This document shows positions 43,140-54,171 of a stretch of 64,000 nucleotides of DNA, one piece after another. The notes beneath the pieces were generated by a model that was not told the DNA's origin, did no database searches, and saw only the letters and a list, made by a program, of their open reading frames with translations. How positions within the stretch are numbered: position 1 is the first letter of the stretch; every line of letters starts with the position of its first letter. The stretch covers positions 167,223 through 231,222 of the forward strand of contig NZ_JAGXBY010000006.1 of the NCBI RefSeq assembly GCF_018310345.1. The letters are read 5' to 3'. The position numbers and the translations under genes were made by a program. The DNA is from Ornithinibacillus massiliensis (GTDB lineage: Bacteria > Bacillota > Bacilli > Bacillales > Amphibacillaceae).

Positions 43140-45125
43140 ATGGAACTTAATAAGTTCGAACTGGTTTCAAAATATGAGCCAAAGGGAGACCAACCAAATG
43201 CTATAAAAGAATTAGTAGAGAAGGTGCTTGCAGGGCAGCGCCATCAAACATTGCTAGGAGCAACAGGTACGGGTAAGACGTTTACCGTATCCAATGTGGT
43301 TAAAGAGATTAACCGTCCAACATTAGTCATTGCTCATAATAAAACATTGGCTGGTCAATTATATAGTGAGTTTAAGGAGTTTTTTCCGAATAATGCAGTG
43401 GAGTATTTTGTAAGCTATTATGATTATTATCAACCAGAGGCATATGTCCCTTCCACCGATACATTTATTGAGAAAGATGCCAGTATAAATGATGAAATTG
43501 ACAAACTACGTCACTCGGCGACATCAGCCCTTTTTGAACGAAATGATGTGTTAATTGTGGCGAGTGTATCTTGTATATATGGATTAGGTAATCCAGAAGA
43601 ATATAGTGCACAAGTGTTATCACTTCGTATGGGAATGGAAAAAGACCGTGACCAATTACTTAGAGACTTAGTCAATATACAATATGCACGTAATGATATT
43701 GATTTCCAGCGTGGAACATTCCGTGTACGAGGAGATTCCGTTGAAATTATTCCCGCTTCACGGGAAGAACATTGTATAAGAATTGAATTTTTTGGTGATG
43801 AAATCGATAGAATTCGTGAAGTTGATGCTTTAACCGGTGAAATTATTGGTGATCGTGAACATGTTGCCATTTTTCCAGCATCCCACTTCGTAACTCGCGA
43901 GGAAAAATTGAAGCTAGCGATTGCTAATATTGAGAAAGAATTGGAAGAACGTCTTGAAGAGTTACGTGGACAGAATAAGCTTTTAGAAGCACAACGACTC
44001 GAACAACGAACTAATTACGATTTAGAAATGATGCGTGAGATGGGCTTTTGTTCGGGGATAGAGAACTATTCAAGACATCTAACATTACGAGAAGCAGGTG
44101 CCACACCGTATACACTACTAGATTATTTTCCTAAAGATTTCTTAGTTGTCGTGGATGAATCCCATGTAACCTTACCACAAATTCGTGGTATGTATAACGG
44201 TGACCAGGCAAGAAAGCAAGTCCTTGTGGATCATGGATTTCGCTTGCCGTCCGCTTTAGATAATCGTCCATTGAAGTTCGAGGAGTTTGATAATAAAGTA
44301 AATCAAATTATCTTTGTATCAGCGACACCTGGTCCTTATGAATTAGAACATACTCCTAAGATGACCGAGCAGATTATTCGACCTACTGGTTTACTAGATC
44401 CGAAAGTCGAGGTTCGTCCAATTGATGGACAAATCGATGATTTAATTGCGGAGATAAATACTCGTACAGAGAAGAATGAACGCGTATTAGTGACAACATT
44501 AACGAAGAAAATGTCAGAGGACTTAACCGATTATCTCAAAGAAATTGGAATTAAAGTGGCATATTTGCATAGTGAAATTAAAACCCTTGAACGAATTGAA
44601 GTAATCCGAGATCTTCGTGTAGGTAAATATGATGTTCTTATAGGAATTAACTTACTTCGAGAAGGGTTAGATATTCCAGAAGTTTCATTGGTGGCTATTT
44701 TAGATGCGGATAAAGAAGGATTCCTACGCTCAGAGCGCTCCCTAATCCAAACTATGGGTCGTGCTGCACGTAATGCAAATGGCCAAGTGATCATGTATGC
44801 GGATAAGATTACTGATTCGATGCAAAAAGCAATCGATGAAACGGAGCGACGCCGTAAAATCCAAATGGAATACAATCAGAAGCATCATATCACACCGACA
44901 ACTATTAAAAAAGATGTTCGTGATGTTATAAGGGCGACAGTAGCTTCAGAAGATGAGGCAGGCTATGAAACGAAGACAAAGAGCCTAGCCAAATTAACGA
45001 AGAAAGAAAGAGAAAAGGTTATCGAAAGTATGGAAAAAGAGATGCGCGAAGCTGCCAAAGCGCTTGATTTTGAAAAGGCTGCTGAATTAAGAGATATACT
45101 ATTTGAACTTAAAGCGGAAGGATGA
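43140..45125 (+). CDS. uvrB: Excinuclease ABC subunit B
   Basis: A 661-residue helicase-like damage-verification subunit of nucleotide excision repair. Walker A is [12 protein letters not shown], the beta-hairpin region follows ([20 protein letters not shown]), then helicase motifs [32 protein letters not shown] and TMGRAARN, and a C-terminal UVR domain ([24 protein letters not shown]) that binds UvrC. GGAGGGAGA precedes the ATG; uvrA follows after seven bases. Confidence 0.98.
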   Translation: MELNKFELVSKYEPKGDQPNAIKELVEKVLAGQRHQTLLGATGTGKTFTVSNVVKEINRPTLVIAHNKTLAGQLYSEFKEFFPNNAVEYFVSYYDYYQPEAYVPSTDTFIEKDASINDEIDKLRHSATSALFERNDVLIVASVSCIYGLGNPEEYSAQVLSLRMGMEKDRDQLLRDLVNIQYARNDIDFQRGTFRVRGDSVEIIPASREEHCIRIEFFGDEIDRIREVDALTGEIIGDREHVAIFPASHFVTREEKLKLAIANIEKELEERLEELRGQNKLLEAQRLEQRTNYDLEMMREMGFCSGIENYSRHLTLREAGATPYTLLDYFPKDFLVVVDESHVTLPQIRGMYNGDQARKQVLVDHGFRLPSALDNRPLKFEEFDNKVNQIIFVSATPGPYELEHTPKMTEQIIRPTGLLDPKVEVRPIDGQIDDLIAEINTRTEKNERVLVTTLTKKMSEDLTDYLKEIGIKVAYLHSEIKTLERIEVIRDLRVGKYDVLIGINLLREGLDIPEVSLVAILDADKEGFLRSERSLIQTMGRAARNANGQVIMYADKITDSMQKAIDETERRRKIQMEYNQKHHITPTTIKKDVRDVIRATVASEDEAGYETKTKSLAKLTKKEREKVIESMEKEMREAAKALDFEKAAELRDILFELKAEG

Positions 45126-45132
45126 CCGATGA

Positions 45133-48009
45133 ATGCCAAGTAAAACGATTGATATTAAAGGTGCAAGGGCACACAACTTGAAAAATGTTGATATATCCAT
45201 ACCTAAAAATAAGCTAGTAGTCGTAACTGGTCTATCTGGTTCCGGAAAATCATCGCTAGCCTTTGATACGATTTATGCGGAGGGGCAAAGACGCTATGTG
45301 GAGTCATTGTCAGCGTATGCTCGTCAATTTTTAGGACAAATGGAAAAGGCAGATGTGGACACGATTGATGGATTATCTCCAGCCATTGCGATTGATCAAA
45401 AAACGACTAGTAGAAATCCACGATCAACGGTTGGGACGGTAACAGAGATCTATGATTATTTACGATTGCTATATGCAAGAATCGGACGTCCAGTTTGTCC
45501 TAATCATGGTATCGAGATTTCTTCCCAAACGGTTCAACAAATGGTAGATCGTATTATGGAATACCCGGAGAGAACGAAAATGCAGCTCCTAGCACCTGTT
45601 GTATCAGGTAGAAAAGGTGAACATATCAAGGTTTTAGAAAAGCTGAAAAAAGAAGGTTTTGTTCGGATTCGTGTGGATAAAGAGATGCGCGAGGTTACAG
45701 AAGATATTAAGTTAGAAAAAAATAAAAAGCATACGATTGAAGTCGTAGTCGATCGTGTCATCGTGAAACCAGGTATCGAAACAAGATTGAGTGATTCGCT
45801 TGAAACGGCATTGAACCTAGGAGAAGGTAAAGTAGTAGTTGATGTCATGGGGGAAGAGGAGCTAATCTTTAGTGAGAATCATGCTTGTCCTATCTGTGGT
45901 TTTTCTATTGGTGAGCTAGAACCAAGGTTATTCTCTTTCAACAGTCCTTTTGGAGCTTGTCCGACATGTGATGGACTTGGTACGAATCTTGTGGTCGATG
46001 TGGATCTAGTTATTCCAGATTGGAATAAAACATTAAATGAACATGCGATTGCTGCATGGGAGCCGGTTAGCTCACAATACTACCCACAGCTTCTCAAAAG
46101 TGTTTGTGACCATTTTGATATTGATATGGATATACCGGTAAAAGATATTCCAAAGGAACAGATAGATAAGATTCTTTACGGAAGTGGAAAAGAGAAGATT
46201 CATTTCTACTTTAAGAGCGACTTTGGTCATACACGTAATGGTCTAATCGAATTTGAGGGCGTCATCCATAATATTGCACGACGCTATAAAGAATCTTCTT
46301 CTGATTATGTTCGTGAAAGTTTAGAGAAGTATATGGCTCAGAAACATTGTCCAACTTGTAAGGGGCATCGTTTAAAAGAAGAGGCATTAGCGGTTAAGGT
46401 GAATGGATTGCATATTAGTAATGTCACAGATTTTTCAATTACAGATGCCATGAATTTCTTCCAAGAATTAGAGCTTAGTAAGAAAGAAAAACAGATTGCT
46501 AAGCTATTAATTAAGGAAATTAATAATCGTTTAGACTTTTTGAATAATGTCGGACTGGATTATCTCACATTATCCCGTACTGCTGGAACGTTATCCGGTG
46601 GGGAGGCACAACGTATTCGGCTTGCTACCCAAATCGGCTCGGCTCTCACAGGGGTTCTTTATGTTCTAGATGAACCATCCATCGGGCTTCACCAACGAGA
46701 TAATGATAAATTGATTGAGGCATTAAAAGGGATGCGTGACTTAGATAATTCTTTAATTGTTGTAGAGCATGACGAGGATACGATGCTAGCAGCAGATTGG
46801 TTAATCGATATTGGTCCAGGTGCTGGTGAGCATGGTGGACAAATCGTGGCTAGCGGTACACCTGAAGAAGTAATAAACAACGAAAAATCTTTAACAGGAC
46901 AGTATTTATCTGGTAATAAGTATATTCCTGTACCACTTGAGAGAAGAAAGCCGGATAAACGTTTTATAGAAGTAGTAGGAGCGAAGGAAAATAACCTGAA
47001 GAATGTATCGGTAAAAATTCCAATAGGTCTATTTAATGTTGTAACTGGTGTTTCAGGTTCAGGGAAAAGCTCATTAGTTAATGAGATTATCTATAAATCA
47101 TTATCGAGAGAACTGAATCGCAGTAAACAAATACCAGGTGATCATAAGGAAATGAAGGGATTGGAGCATTTAGAGAAAGTAATCAGTATCGACCAATCCC
47201 CTATAGGCCGAACACCAAGATCTAATCCAGCAACTTACACGGGAGTATTTGATGATATTCGTGACGTATTTGCTTCTACTAATGAGGCAAAAGTCCGTGG
47301 CTATAAAAAAGGGCGTTTTAGCTTCAATGTAAAGGGTGGCCGTTGCGAAGCTTGTAAAGGTGATGGAATCATTAAGATCGAAATGCACTTTTTACCCGAT
47401 GTATATGTCCCATGTGAAGTGTGCCATGGCAGTCGCTATAATAGGGAGACATTAGAGGTAAAGTATAAAGGAAAAAGCATCGCAGAAGTATTAGACATGA
47501 CGATTGAAGAAGCATTAGAGTTTTTCAGTAATATACCAAAGATTAAGCGTAAACTCCAGACCATTGTGGATGTTGGGCTAGGATATGTAAGGCTGGGGCA
47601 GCCTGCTACAACCTTATCTGGTGGGGAAGCACAGCGGGTTAAGCTGGCTAGTGAGTTGCATCGTCGTTCAAATGGTAAGACGATGTACATTCTTGACGAA
47701 CCGACAACCGGATTACATGTCGATGATATTAGTAGACTGTTAAAAGTACTTCAGCGCTTAGTCGAAAATGGAGATACGGTTCTTATCATTGAACATAACT
47801 TAGATGTAATTAAAACTGCCGATTATCTAATTGACCTTGGACCTGAGGGTGGTGCCGGTGGCGGTCAAATCATTGCAACAGGTACTCCTGAAAAAATTGC
47901 CGAACATGAAGCATCCTATACAGGTAACTATTTAAAGCCAGTATTAGAGCGCGATAAGAAAAGGCAAGAACAAGGGTTACAAGCTAAAGAAGAGATGAGT
48001 GCAAAATAA
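45133..48009 (+). CDS. uvrA: Excinuclease ABC subunit A
   Basis: A 958-residue damage-sensing ABC ATPase. Two composite ABC modules are present: [15 protein letters not shown] and [17 protein letters not shown] first, then [12 protein letters not shown] and [17 protein letters not shown]. Zinc modules show [14 protein letters not shown] with CPTCDG, and CEACKGDG with CEVCHG. It loads UvrB at lesions. Operon with uvrB under the LexA-like site; a terminator follows. Confidence 0.98.
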   Translation: MPSKTIDIKGARAHNLKNVDISIPKNKLVVVTGLSGSGKSSLAFDTIYAEGQRRYVESLSAYARQFLGQMEKADVDTIDGLSPAIAIDQKTTSRNPRSTVGTVTEIYDYLRLLYARIGRPVCPNHGIEISSQTVQQMVDRIMEYPERTKMQLLAPVVSGRKGEHIKVLEKLKKEGFVRIRVDKEMREVTEDIKLEKNKKHTIEVVVDRVIVKPGIETRLSDSLETALNLGEGKVVVDVMGEEELIFSENHACPICGFSIGELEPRLFSFNSPFGACPTCDGLGTNLVVDVDLVIPDWNKTLNEHAIAAWEPVSSQYYPQLLKSVCDHFDIDMDIPVKDIPKEQIDKILYGSGKEKIHFYFKSDFGHTRNGLIEFEGVIHNIARRYKESSSDYVRESLEKYMAQKHCPTCKGHRLKEEALAVKVNGLHISNVTDFSITDAMNFFQELELSKKEKQIAKLLIKEINNRLDFLNNVGLDYLTLSRTAGTLSGGEAQRIRLATQIGSALTGVLYVLDEPSIGLHQRDNDKLIEALKGMRDLDNSLIVVEHDEDTMLAADWLIDIGPGAGEHGGQIVASGTPEEVINNEKSLTGQYLSGNKYIPVPLERRKPDKRFIEVVGAKENNLKNVSVKIPIGLFNVVTGVSGSGKSSLVNEIIYKSLSRELNRSKQIPGDHKEMKGLEHLEKVISIDQSPIGRTPRSNPATYTGVFDDIRDVFASTNEAKVRGYKKGRFSFNVKGGRCEACKGDGIIKIEMHFLPDVYVPCEVCHGSRYNRETLEVKYKGKSIAEVLDMTIEEALEFFSNIPKIKRKLQTIVDVGLGYVRLGQPATTLSGGEAQRVKLASELHRRSNGKTMYILDEPTTGLHVDDISRLLKVLQRLVENGDTVLIIEHNLDVIKTADYLIDLGPEGGAGGGQIIATGTPEKIAEHEASYTGNYLKPVLERDKKRQEQGLQAKEEMSAK

Positions 48010-48019
48010 CGAAAAGCGA

Positions 48020-48054
48020 AGGATGTCTCGTGAAGGTGGGACGTCCTTTTTATT
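48020..48054 (+). terminator. uvrBA terminator
   Basis: AGGATGTC and GACGTCCT pair around TCGTGAAGGTGG, followed by TTTTTATT. Confidence 0.8.
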
Positions 48055-48179
48055 GTTGCTGAACTAGGATAACTTTTGGACTAAAACCATCATGGATTAA
48101 TTTGTTCGTAAGCTTTATGTTTTGACGAGACTTGTTCGTTTCGGTAATGTAAAAAGTAGAAATGTAAGGAGGAAGACTG

Positions 48180-48533
48180 ATGAAATCGATTGAGCTTGAT
48201 AAAGTCCAAGAAAAGCTTGAGAGCTTTGTTGGAAAAGATGTTTATATTCATTTAGAAACAACAAATGGCGCATACGCAAGTCATGTTAATGAGAAAGCAT
48301 ATAATGTTGGTGTTTATATTCGTAATACGAAGGTGCGTTTTAATCAAGCAAAAATTGTTGGTGATGGTAAATCCTATCGTGCTGGTTTGAAGATGGATAT
48401 CGGTTGGATTTATGCAGAGGGACTGACAGAGTGGACTATGCACGAGGGTGAAAAACTGTTAATGGCAGGCCATGATCGTGAAGGCCGTCTAATGGTTGCA
48501 TTACAAATTAGTGAAACACCGTTTCATTACTAA
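48180..48533 (+). CDS. yojF: YojF family protein (DUF1806)
   Basis: A 117-residue protein with NGAYASHVNEKAYNVGVYIRN and GLKMDIGWIYAEGLTEW, matching YojF. In B. subtilis yojF and yojG (bshB2) are neighbours, as here. A link with bacillithiol is inferred only from the partner gene. AAGGAGGAAGA precedes the ATG; bshB2 starts 27 bp after the stop. Confidence 0.85.
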   Translation: MKSIELDKVQEKLESFVGKDVYIHLETTNGAYASHVNEKAYNVGVYIRNTKVRFNQAKIVGDGKSYRAGLKMDIGWIYAEGLTEWTMHEGEKLLMAGHDREGRLMVALQISETPFHY

Positions 48534-48560
48534 ATGGTAGGAGAAAGAAGGTTTAACAAA

Positions 48561-49232
48561 ATGGAAAAGCATAAACATGTTGTTGTTATCTATCCACATC
48601 CAGATGACGAATCATTCGGAGCAGCTGGGACGATAGTGAATTTTCGTGAACAAGGGGTACCAGTAACTTATCTTTGTGGAACCTTAGGTGAAATGGGACG
48701 AAATATGGGAAACCCAACTTTCGCTAACCGTGAAACCCTTCCTGAGATTAGAAAAAAAGAAATTACCGAAGCTTGCAAAGTTTTAGATATGGAATTACGT
48801 CTTCTTGGCTACCGGGATAAAACCTTAGAGTACGAGGAGCGTAATGAGGTAGCCCAGCACCTAAAAGGGATTTTAGAAGAAATAGAACCTACACTTGTCA
48901 TTACCCATTACCCAGATCATGCAGTACACCCTGATCATAATGCACTAGGTGCTGCTGCTGTAGAAGCAGTTCGGTTAATGGATCCAGAAAAGCGTCCTAC
49001 AGTTTGGGCTCAGGCCATTACAAGAACACATGTAGAAGACTTAGGGAAGCCAGGTGTTGTCAACGATGTACGCAATAATTTTGATAAAAAAATGGAAGCA
49101 ATTCTCTGCCACCAATCCCAAGCAAGCGGAGTTATTCGCAGCTGGAATCAATCAGACGACTTGACAGACGATTTAAAAGAGCAAGCTAAAGAGCGTCTTG
49201 GCTTTGAATCCTTTTATATTTGGAAATATTAA
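48561..49232 (+). CDS. bshB2: Bacillithiol biosynthesis deacetylase BshB2
   Basis: A 223-residue LmbE-like zinc hydrolase that removes the acetyl group of GlcNAc-malate in bacillithiol synthesis. Metal motifs: YPHPDDESFGAAGTI at the N-terminus and HPDHNALGAAAVEAV later; LGEMGRNMGNP and GYRDKTLEY are typical of YojG. The frame reaches back to the ATG abutting the yojF stop (48534), but AGAAGG before 48561 and family alignment favour the shorter form. Confidence 0.9.
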   Translation: MEKHKHVVVIYPHPDDESFGAAGTIVNFREQGVPVTYLCGTLGEMGRNMGNPTFANRETLPEIRKKEITEACKVLDMELRLLGYRDKTLEYEERNEVAQHLKGILEEIEPTLVITHYPDHAVHPDHNALGAAAVEAVRLMDPEKRPTVWAQAITRTHVEDLGKPGVVNDVRNNFDKKMEAILCHQSQASGVIRSWNQSDDLTDDLKEQAKERLGFESFYIWKY

Positions 49233-49234
49233 AA

Positions 49235-49266
49235 GAATCCCCTGTACAAATGGTACAGGGGATTCT
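49235..49266 (+). terminator. Perfect hairpin after bshB2
   Basis: GAATCCCCTGTAC and GTACAGGGGATTC form a 13-bp perfect stem with a five-base loop; no T-run follows, so it may stabilise the 3' end rather than terminate. Confidence 0.75.
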
Positions 49267-49304
49267 ATGTTGGAAGGAAGGATACTTGAACAATACAGTA
49301 AGGC

Positions 49305-49470
49305 ATGCCAGAGTGACGAGCACATGTACCTGAAGATCAGTAAGATGAGCCCAAATTAGGGTACATGCATCTGAAGTTCGGTAAGATGCACCCAAAACTA
49401 GAGCCCATGCGCCTAAACCTAGAGAACATGAGCCCAAGCCCGAGGGAGATGCGCCCAACCCCTCCACTCC
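49305..49470 (+). repeat. 21-bp degenerate tandem repeat
   Basis: Units start with ATG at 49305, 49324, 49345, 49365, 49386, 49407, 49428 and 49449, mostly 21 bp apart (one 19, one 20). Later copies begin ATGCRCC or ATGAGCCCAA. Because 21 is a multiple of three, the frame from 49365 reads as heptads such as MHLKFGK, MHPKLEP and MRLNLEN. There is no good ribosome binding site and the array contains a stop in the 49345 unit, so I treat it as a minisatellite rather than a gene. Confidence 0.75.
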
Positions 49471-49589
49471 AATTCCATTCATATTTCCGACTTCCATTAA
49501 TAAACTATAAAAGAGGACAACTACTAGAAAGAGAAGCAATTTTTATATAGAATAGAATAATGGTGCGGATAGGAAGGGTGGTGGATGTT

Positions 49590-49949
49590 TTGTTTTTGAG
49601 AGGAATTTTATCTTTAGTTTTGAATGCTGTTGCTTTAATTGTGGTTGCGCAGTTATTTAATTCCTTCCATTTGGAGGGATTTGGTACTGCTTTGTTAGCA
49701 GCGTTAATTTTAGCAGTGCTTAATGTAGTGGTTAAGCCTATCTTAATCATTCTTACGTTACCATTTACAATTTTAACATTAGGGCTATTCTTGTTTGTTA
49801 TTAATGCGTTGACATTGATGATTACACAAGGTGTGATGGGTGATTCTTTTGTTATCGATGGATTTGGTACAGCGCTATTAGCTGCTGTTATTCTTTCCAT
49901 TATCAATTTATTGCTTAACAGAGTAGTAAAAGATACCTTAACTTCATAA
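49590..49949 (+). CDS. yvlD: YvlD family (phage holin family IV-like) membrane protein
   Basis: About 119 residues with four transmembrane helices. The sequence GTALLAALILAVLNVVVKPI and LTLPFTILTLGLFLFVINALTLM are the family signature; in B. subtilis yvlD belongs to an envelope-stress operon (yvlABCD) and lies before hprK, as here. Start is uncertain: TTG 49590 following GGTGGTGG is preferred, while ATG 49560 or GTG 49578 are also in frame. Confidence 0.85.
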   Translation: MFLRGILSLVLNAVALIVVAQLFNSFHLEGFGTALLAALILAVLNVVVKPILIILTLPFTILTLGLFLFVINALTLMITQGVMGDSFVIDGFGTALLAAVILSIINLLLNRVVKDTLTS

Positions 49950-49960
49950 TAAATTATGTA

Positions 49961-49990
49961 AAGCATCGGAGTGATACCGATGTTTTTTCT
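49961..49990 (+). terminator. yvlD terminator
   Basis: CATCGG and CCGATG pair around AGTGATA, followed by TTTTTTCTTT. Confidence 0.8.
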
Positions 49991-50088
49991 TTGGGTTTCA
50001 ACTATTGGGTGATACATCTTTTTTCCTTCCACATACGAAAATATGCTACAATTAGAAGCAGTTAGGACTTCTGATGGAGGAAAAGTAA

Positions 50089-51024
50089 ATGACAACAATT
50101 GTACGTACAAAAGATTTGCTCGAAAACTTCAATTTAGAGTTAGTCGCTGGAGAAGAGGGTATACATAGAGAAATTACAACGAGTGATATTTCTCGTCCGG
50201 GCATTGAGATGACGGGATATTTTAAGTATTATCCGAAAGAAAGACTTCAATTAATTGGAAAAACAGAAATGACATATTTTCTTGATTTGAGTCAAGAAGA
50301 ACAGCGGGACCGTATGGAGAAGATTTGTACTGATATTACCCCTGGTATTGTGGTTACAAGAGGGATGACTATTCCTCAGGTAATGATTGATGCAGCGAAT
50401 AACTCCGGTGTTCCCATATTACATTCTCCGAGGAAGACAACTAGGGTTATCAGTAGATTAACGAACTTCTTAGAGGCAAAATTTGCACCGTTTACGGCGA
50501 TTCATGGTGTGTTAGTGGATATTTATGGTGTAGGTGTTCTCATTACTGGCCAGAGTGGTGTTGGTAAAAGTGAAACTGCATTAGAGCTTGTGAAAAGGGG
50601 ACATCGTCTCGTTGCAGATGATAGTGTCGAGATTCGCCAGGAGGATTATGATACGCTAATTGGTAACTCACCACCATTAATTGAGCATTTATTAGAAATC
50701 CGTGGTCTTGGGATTATTAATGTGATGACTTTATTTGGAGCAGGTGCCGTACGTAGTAATAAGAAAATATCATTGATAATTAACTTGGAAATTTGGGATC
50801 CGAAGAAGCAGTATGACAGATTAGGATTAGACGAAGAAAAGATGAAAATAATGGATGTAGAATTACCGAAAGCAACCATTCCCGTTCGCCCAGGACGTAA
50901 CTTGGCGGTTATTATCGAAGTGGCAGCGATGAATTTTCGCTTAAAACGTATGGGTGTGAATGCGGCTGAAGAGTTTTCGGAACGATTATCTAAAATGATT
51001 GTACAAGAGAAGGAACAGGAGTGA
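50089..51024 (+). CDS. hprK: HPr kinase/phosphorylase
   Basis: A 311-residue bifunctional enzyme that phosphorylates Ser46 of HPr and Crh to signal carbon catabolite repression. The N-terminal domain covers about residues 1-130; the kinase domain has [19 protein letters not shown]-loop GQSGVGKS (154-161) and the HPrK signature [30 protein letters not shown] precedes the ATG. It opens the hprK-lgt-yvoD-ppaX-yvoF operon; its target Crh is encoded 10 kb downstream. Confidence 0.97.
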   Translation: MTTIVRTKDLLENFNLELVAGEEGIHREITTSDISRPGIEMTGYFKYYPKERLQLIGKTEMTYFLDLSQEEQRDRMEKICTDITPGIVVTRGMTIPQVMIDAANNSGVPILHSPRKTTRVISRLTNFLEAKFAPFTAIHGVLVDIYGVGVLITGQSGVGKSETALELVKRGHRLVADDSVEIRQEDYDTLIGNSPPLIEHLLEIRGLGIINVMTLFGAGAVRSNKKISLIINLEIWDPKKQYDRLGLDEEKMKIMDVELPKATIPVRPGRNLAVIIEVAAMNFRLKRMGVNAAEEFSERLSKMIVQEKEQE

Positions 51025-51028
51025 GCGT

Positions 51029-51898
51029 ATGAGTTGTGATGCACCATCTCTCGATCGCGTTTTCTTTCAATTAGGTTCTTTACCAATTTATTGGTATGGG
51101 GTCATTATTGCAACAGGGGCTTTTCTAGGTCTCTATATTGCTATGAAGGAAGCGGATCGGATTGGACTGAAGAAAGACTTATTTGTTGATTTAGTAGTTT
51201 TTGCAATACCGATTTCCATTCTATTTGCAAGGATCTATTATGTAATTTTCGAGTGGGAGCGTTATGTAGGGGAACCATGGTGGAAGATATTTGCAGTTCG
51301 GGATGGTGGAATTGCCATTCATGGAGCATTAATTGGTGCCGTATTAACAGCAATCGTTTTTGCTCGTGTGAAAAAAATTCCATTCTGGCAATTAGCAGAT
51401 GTTGCAGCACCTAGCTTAATCTTAGGGCAAGCAATTGGTCGTTGGGGAAATTTCATGAACCAAGAGGCGCATGGCGGCCCAATAATGAGCCAAAATGTAA
51501 TCGATACACATTATTCGCTACTACCTGATTTTATTATGGATCAAATGTGTATCGGTGGGACATATTATTACCCGACATTCCTATATGAATCGTTATGGAA
51601 CATAGTAGTTCTTATTTTATTACTGTGGTTACGTCGACGAAACCCAATCCGCGGTACCGTATTCTTAACTTATTTAGCAGCATATTCTGTTGGTCGCTTC
51701 TTCATCGAAGGAATGCGTACAGATAGCTTGTACATTGTAGGTAACCTACGAACAGCACAGTTCCTTTCTGTGTTATTAATTGTTGGTGCGATTGTATTTA
51801 TTATTTATCGCTATAAAACTGTTAAAGAGCGATATCAAGATGTTGAAACAAAGAAAAATCTAGGCAAGAAAAGGAATGCTAAGAAGAAGAAAAAATAA
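51029..51898 (+). CDS. lgt: Prolipoprotein diacylglyceryl transferase
   Basis: A 289-residue multi-pass membrane enzyme that adds diacylglycerol to lipobox cysteines, as needed for the PBP and CccB lipoproteins in this window. Signature [14 protein letters not shown], with the essential Arg and Asn, follows [17 protein letters not shown] and GRFFIEGMR come later. The ATG at 51029, with CAGGAGTGA upstream, starts four bases after the hprK stop. Confidence 0.97.
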   Translation: MSCDAPSLDRVFFQLGSLPIYWYGVIIATGAFLGLYIAMKEADRIGLKKDLFVDLVVFAIPISILFARIYYVIFEWERYVGEPWWKIFAVRDGGIAIHGALIGAVLTAIVFARVKKIPFWQLADVAAPSLILGQAIGRWGNFMNQEAHGGPIMSQNVIDTHYSLLPDFIMDQMCIGGTYYYPTFLYESLWNIVVLILLLWLRRRNPIRGTVFLTYLAAYSVGRFFIEGMRTDSLYIVGNLRTAQFLSVLLIVGAIVFIIYRYKTVKERYQDVETKKNLGKKRNAKKKKK

Positions 51899-51924
51899 CA
51901 GCTTTGGAGAGAGGGAAGCAGTAG

Positions 51925-52884
51925 ATGTCGGGTATATTATTGCGAGGTCTTAAACAAGGCCTTCAGACAACCTGGACGCTAGGGAAGGTTATATTTCCGA
52001 TAACCTTAATTATTACTATCTTGCAATTTACTCCTGTACTACCTTGGGTTATTGACAAAATTAGTCCTTTAATGGGCTTGGTTGGACTGTCAGGGGAAGC
52101 GGCAGTACCGATTGTACTAGGAAATGTCTTGAATTTGTATGCTGGTATCGCAGCCATAATTTCCTTTGACTTTACAGTGAAAGAAGTATTTATTATGGCG
52201 ATTATGCTATCGTTCTCTCATAACCTTATCATTGAGTCTGCAGTTGCTTCCAAAGTAGGAATTAAATGGTGGATTATAGTTGGTGTTCGTATTGGGCTTG
52301 CGTTAGTTGCAGCGATAGTCATTAATTTAGTTTGGAATGGTGGCGGAGAAATAGCCCAGTACGGATTCATTTCGAAGGAACCGACCAACTTAACTGGTTG
52401 GACAGAGATAGGCTTACATGGTGTAACCACAGCGTTTATTGCTGTAGTGCAGCTAGCTATAATCGTTATACCTCTTATGATTATTATGCAATACTTGCGA
52501 GAAAAAGGATGGTTAACAAAGCTGTCCAATGGCTTTGCCCCAATTACAAAACTATTAGGAATGGAAAAAAATACATCCATGACCTTAGTAGCTGGATTGA
52601 CGATTGGGCTTGCCTATGGTGCAGGACTAATGATTCAAGCAGTCAAGGAAGATGGTGTGTCCAAAAAAGATATGACACTAGCGTTAATTTTTCTGGTATC
52701 CTGCCATGCAGTAGTGGAGGACACGTTAATCTTCATTCCTTTAGGGATTCCTGTATGGCCGTTGTTAGTAATGAGGCTAGTGACGGCAATCGTGTTAACC
52801 ATGACGATTGCATACTTTTGGAACCGATCGGACCAGCGTAAGAGAAAGGAAATCACCAATGAACATTCATACCATACTATTTGA
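51925..52884 (+). CDS. yvoD: Nucleoside-recognition (Gate) domain membrane protein YvoD
   Basis: A 319-residue membrane protein with about eight helices and two Gate-type segments (IVLGNVLNLYAGIAAI and LTIGLAYGAGLMIQAV, followed by SCHAVVEDTLIF). Related to spore maturation protein-like nucleoside-recognition proteins; substrate unknown. Its place between lgt and ppaX is conserved in Bacillus. Its end overlaps the ppaX start by 26 bp. Confidence 0.85.
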   Translation: MSGILLRGLKQGLQTTWTLGKVIFPITLIITILQFTPVLPWVIDKISPLMGLVGLSGEAAVPIVLGNVLNLYAGIAAIISFDFTVKEVFIMAIMLSFSHNLIIESAVASKVGIKWWIIVGVRIGLALVAAIVINLVWNGGGEIAQYGFISKEPTNLTGWTEIGLHGVTTAFIAVVQLAIIVIPLMIIMQYLREKGWLTKLSNGFAPITKLLGMEKNTSMTLVAGLTIGLAYGAGLMIQAVKEDGVSKKDMTLALIFLVSCHAVVEDTLIFIPLGIPVWPLLVMRLVTAIVLTMTIAYFWNRSDQRKRKEITNEHSYHTI

Positions 52885-53494
52885 TTTAGACGGAACATTA
52901 ATTGATACAAATGATCTAATTAATGAGTCTTTTTACCACACATTCAAACAATTTGGATTGGAATTTACCCATGAAGAGATTGTTAGCTTTAACGGACCAC
53001 CACTTAAAGAAACATTTGAAAAGATTGATTTAGATAAAGCAGAGGCGATGATTACAACATACCGTGAACATAATCTGGCACATCATGATAGCTATGTAAA
53101 AGCTTTTCCCCATGTTAAGGAAACCTTAGAAGCGTTAAAAAAACATGGCTTACAGCTCGGAATTGTGACAACAAAGATGCGGAAAACGGCAATAAGAGGA
53201 ATGAAATTGACAGGAATTTATGACTATTTTAATACGATTATTGCCTTAGATGATATCACTCATGCTAAGCCACACCCAGAGCCAGTCCTACGAGCGATGG
53301 AGAATCTTAATGCAGAAGCAAATACGACATTAATGGTAGGAGACAATACCCATGATATCGAGTCAGGTCAGCATGCAGGAGTATTTACTGCTGGGGTAGC
53401 CTGGTCATTAAAGGGAGAAGAAGTATTAAATCAATGTAAGCCAACCTATATGTTACAGGATATGAAGGATTTATTAGAAATCATTGGGGTGTAA
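52859..53494 (+). CDS. ppaX: Pyrophosphatase PpaX
   Basis: A 211-residue HAD phosphatase that hydrolyses the pyrophosphate released when HprK dephosphorylates Ser46-P-HPr. Motifs: FDLDGTLIDTND (nucleophile Asp), VTTKMRKTA, AKPHPEPVLRAM and MVGDNTHDIESGQHAG. The ATG with AAAGGAAAT upstream lies inside the end of yvoD in another frame, pointing to coupled translation. Operon membership with hprK supports the assignment. Confidence 0.93.
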   Translation: MNIHTILFDLDGTLIDTNDLINESFYHTFKQFGLEFTHEEIVSFNGPPLKETFEKIDLDKAEAMITTYREHNLAHHDSYVKAFPHVKETLEALKKHGLQLGIVTTKMRKTAIRGMKLTGIYDYFNTIIALDDITHAKPHPEPVLRAMENLNAEANTTLMVGDNTHDIESGQHAGVFTAGVAWSLKGEEVLNQCKPTYMLQDMKDLLEIIGV

Positions 53495-53497
53495 GAA

Positions 53498-54028
53498 ATG
53501 AGAAATACAGAGCGCCATTCTGTTAAAGAGAATAATTCCCTTTGGCAAATATATAAAACCGTATCCTTTTGGAAGGTTGTTAAAAATTTTATCGTCATTC
53601 AAGTTGCTAGATATACACCTTTTTTACGCATGAAAAATTGGTTGTACCGTGTCTTTTTACGCATGAAAGTTGGTAAGAATACCGCTTTTGCGCTCATGGT
53701 AATGCCAGATATCATGTTCCCGGAGAAGATTACGGTTGGCAACAATTCCGTTATTGGCTATAATACAACAATCTTAGCTCATGAGTATTTAATTAAAGAA
53801 TATCGCCTTGGTGAAGTGCGGATTGGCGATGAAGTAATGATAGGAGCCAATAGTACCATTCTTCCTGGTGTTACAATTGGCGATGGCGCGATTGTTTCAG
53901 CGGGTACATTAGTACATAAGGATGTACCTGCAGGTGCTTTTGTTGGTGGTAATCCGATGAAGCTTATTTATACAAAAGAAGAGATGGAGAAGCGCCAGCA
54001 AGCACCTCTCCCAGATGACAGTCAATAA
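53498..54028 (+). CDS. yvoF: Hexapeptide-repeat acetyltransferase YvoF
   Basis: A 176-residue left-handed beta-helix acetyltransferase of the LbH/maa type. The C-terminal half shows hexapeptide repeats ([52 protein letters not shown]) and a GGNPMK ending. The acceptor is unknown. It is the last gene of the hprK operon, three bases after ppaX, and a terminator follows. Confidence 0.9.
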   Translation: MRNTERHSVKENNSLWQIYKTVSFWKVVKNFIVIQVARYTPFLRMKNWLYRVFLRMKVGKNTAFALMVMPDIMFPEKITVGNNSVIGYNTTILAHEYLIKEYRLGEVRIGDEVMIGANSTILPGVTIGDGAIVSAGTLVHKDVPAGAFVGGNPMKLIYTKEEMEKRQQAPLPDDSQ

Positions 54029-54030
54029 GA

Positions 54031-54079
54031 AAACCTCAAACATCTAAAGACAAACTTTAAAGATGTTTGAGGTTTTTCA
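54031..54079 (+). terminator. Terminator of the hprK operon
   Basis: AACCTCAAACATCT and AGATGTTTGAGGTT form a 14-bp stem followed by TTT. Confidence 0.9.
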
Positions 54080-54171
54080 CTTTTTCTTTGTTTTTTCTAT
54101 TCGTCATTCTAAACGTAACAGACGAACTAATAGTATGAACTAGTAATACAATTTATAAGGAGGAACCGGTA

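Noticed and set aside
49365..49550. 61-codon ORF over the 21-bp repeats as a gene
   Set aside because: No ribosome binding site, repeat-generated sequence and low-complexity product.
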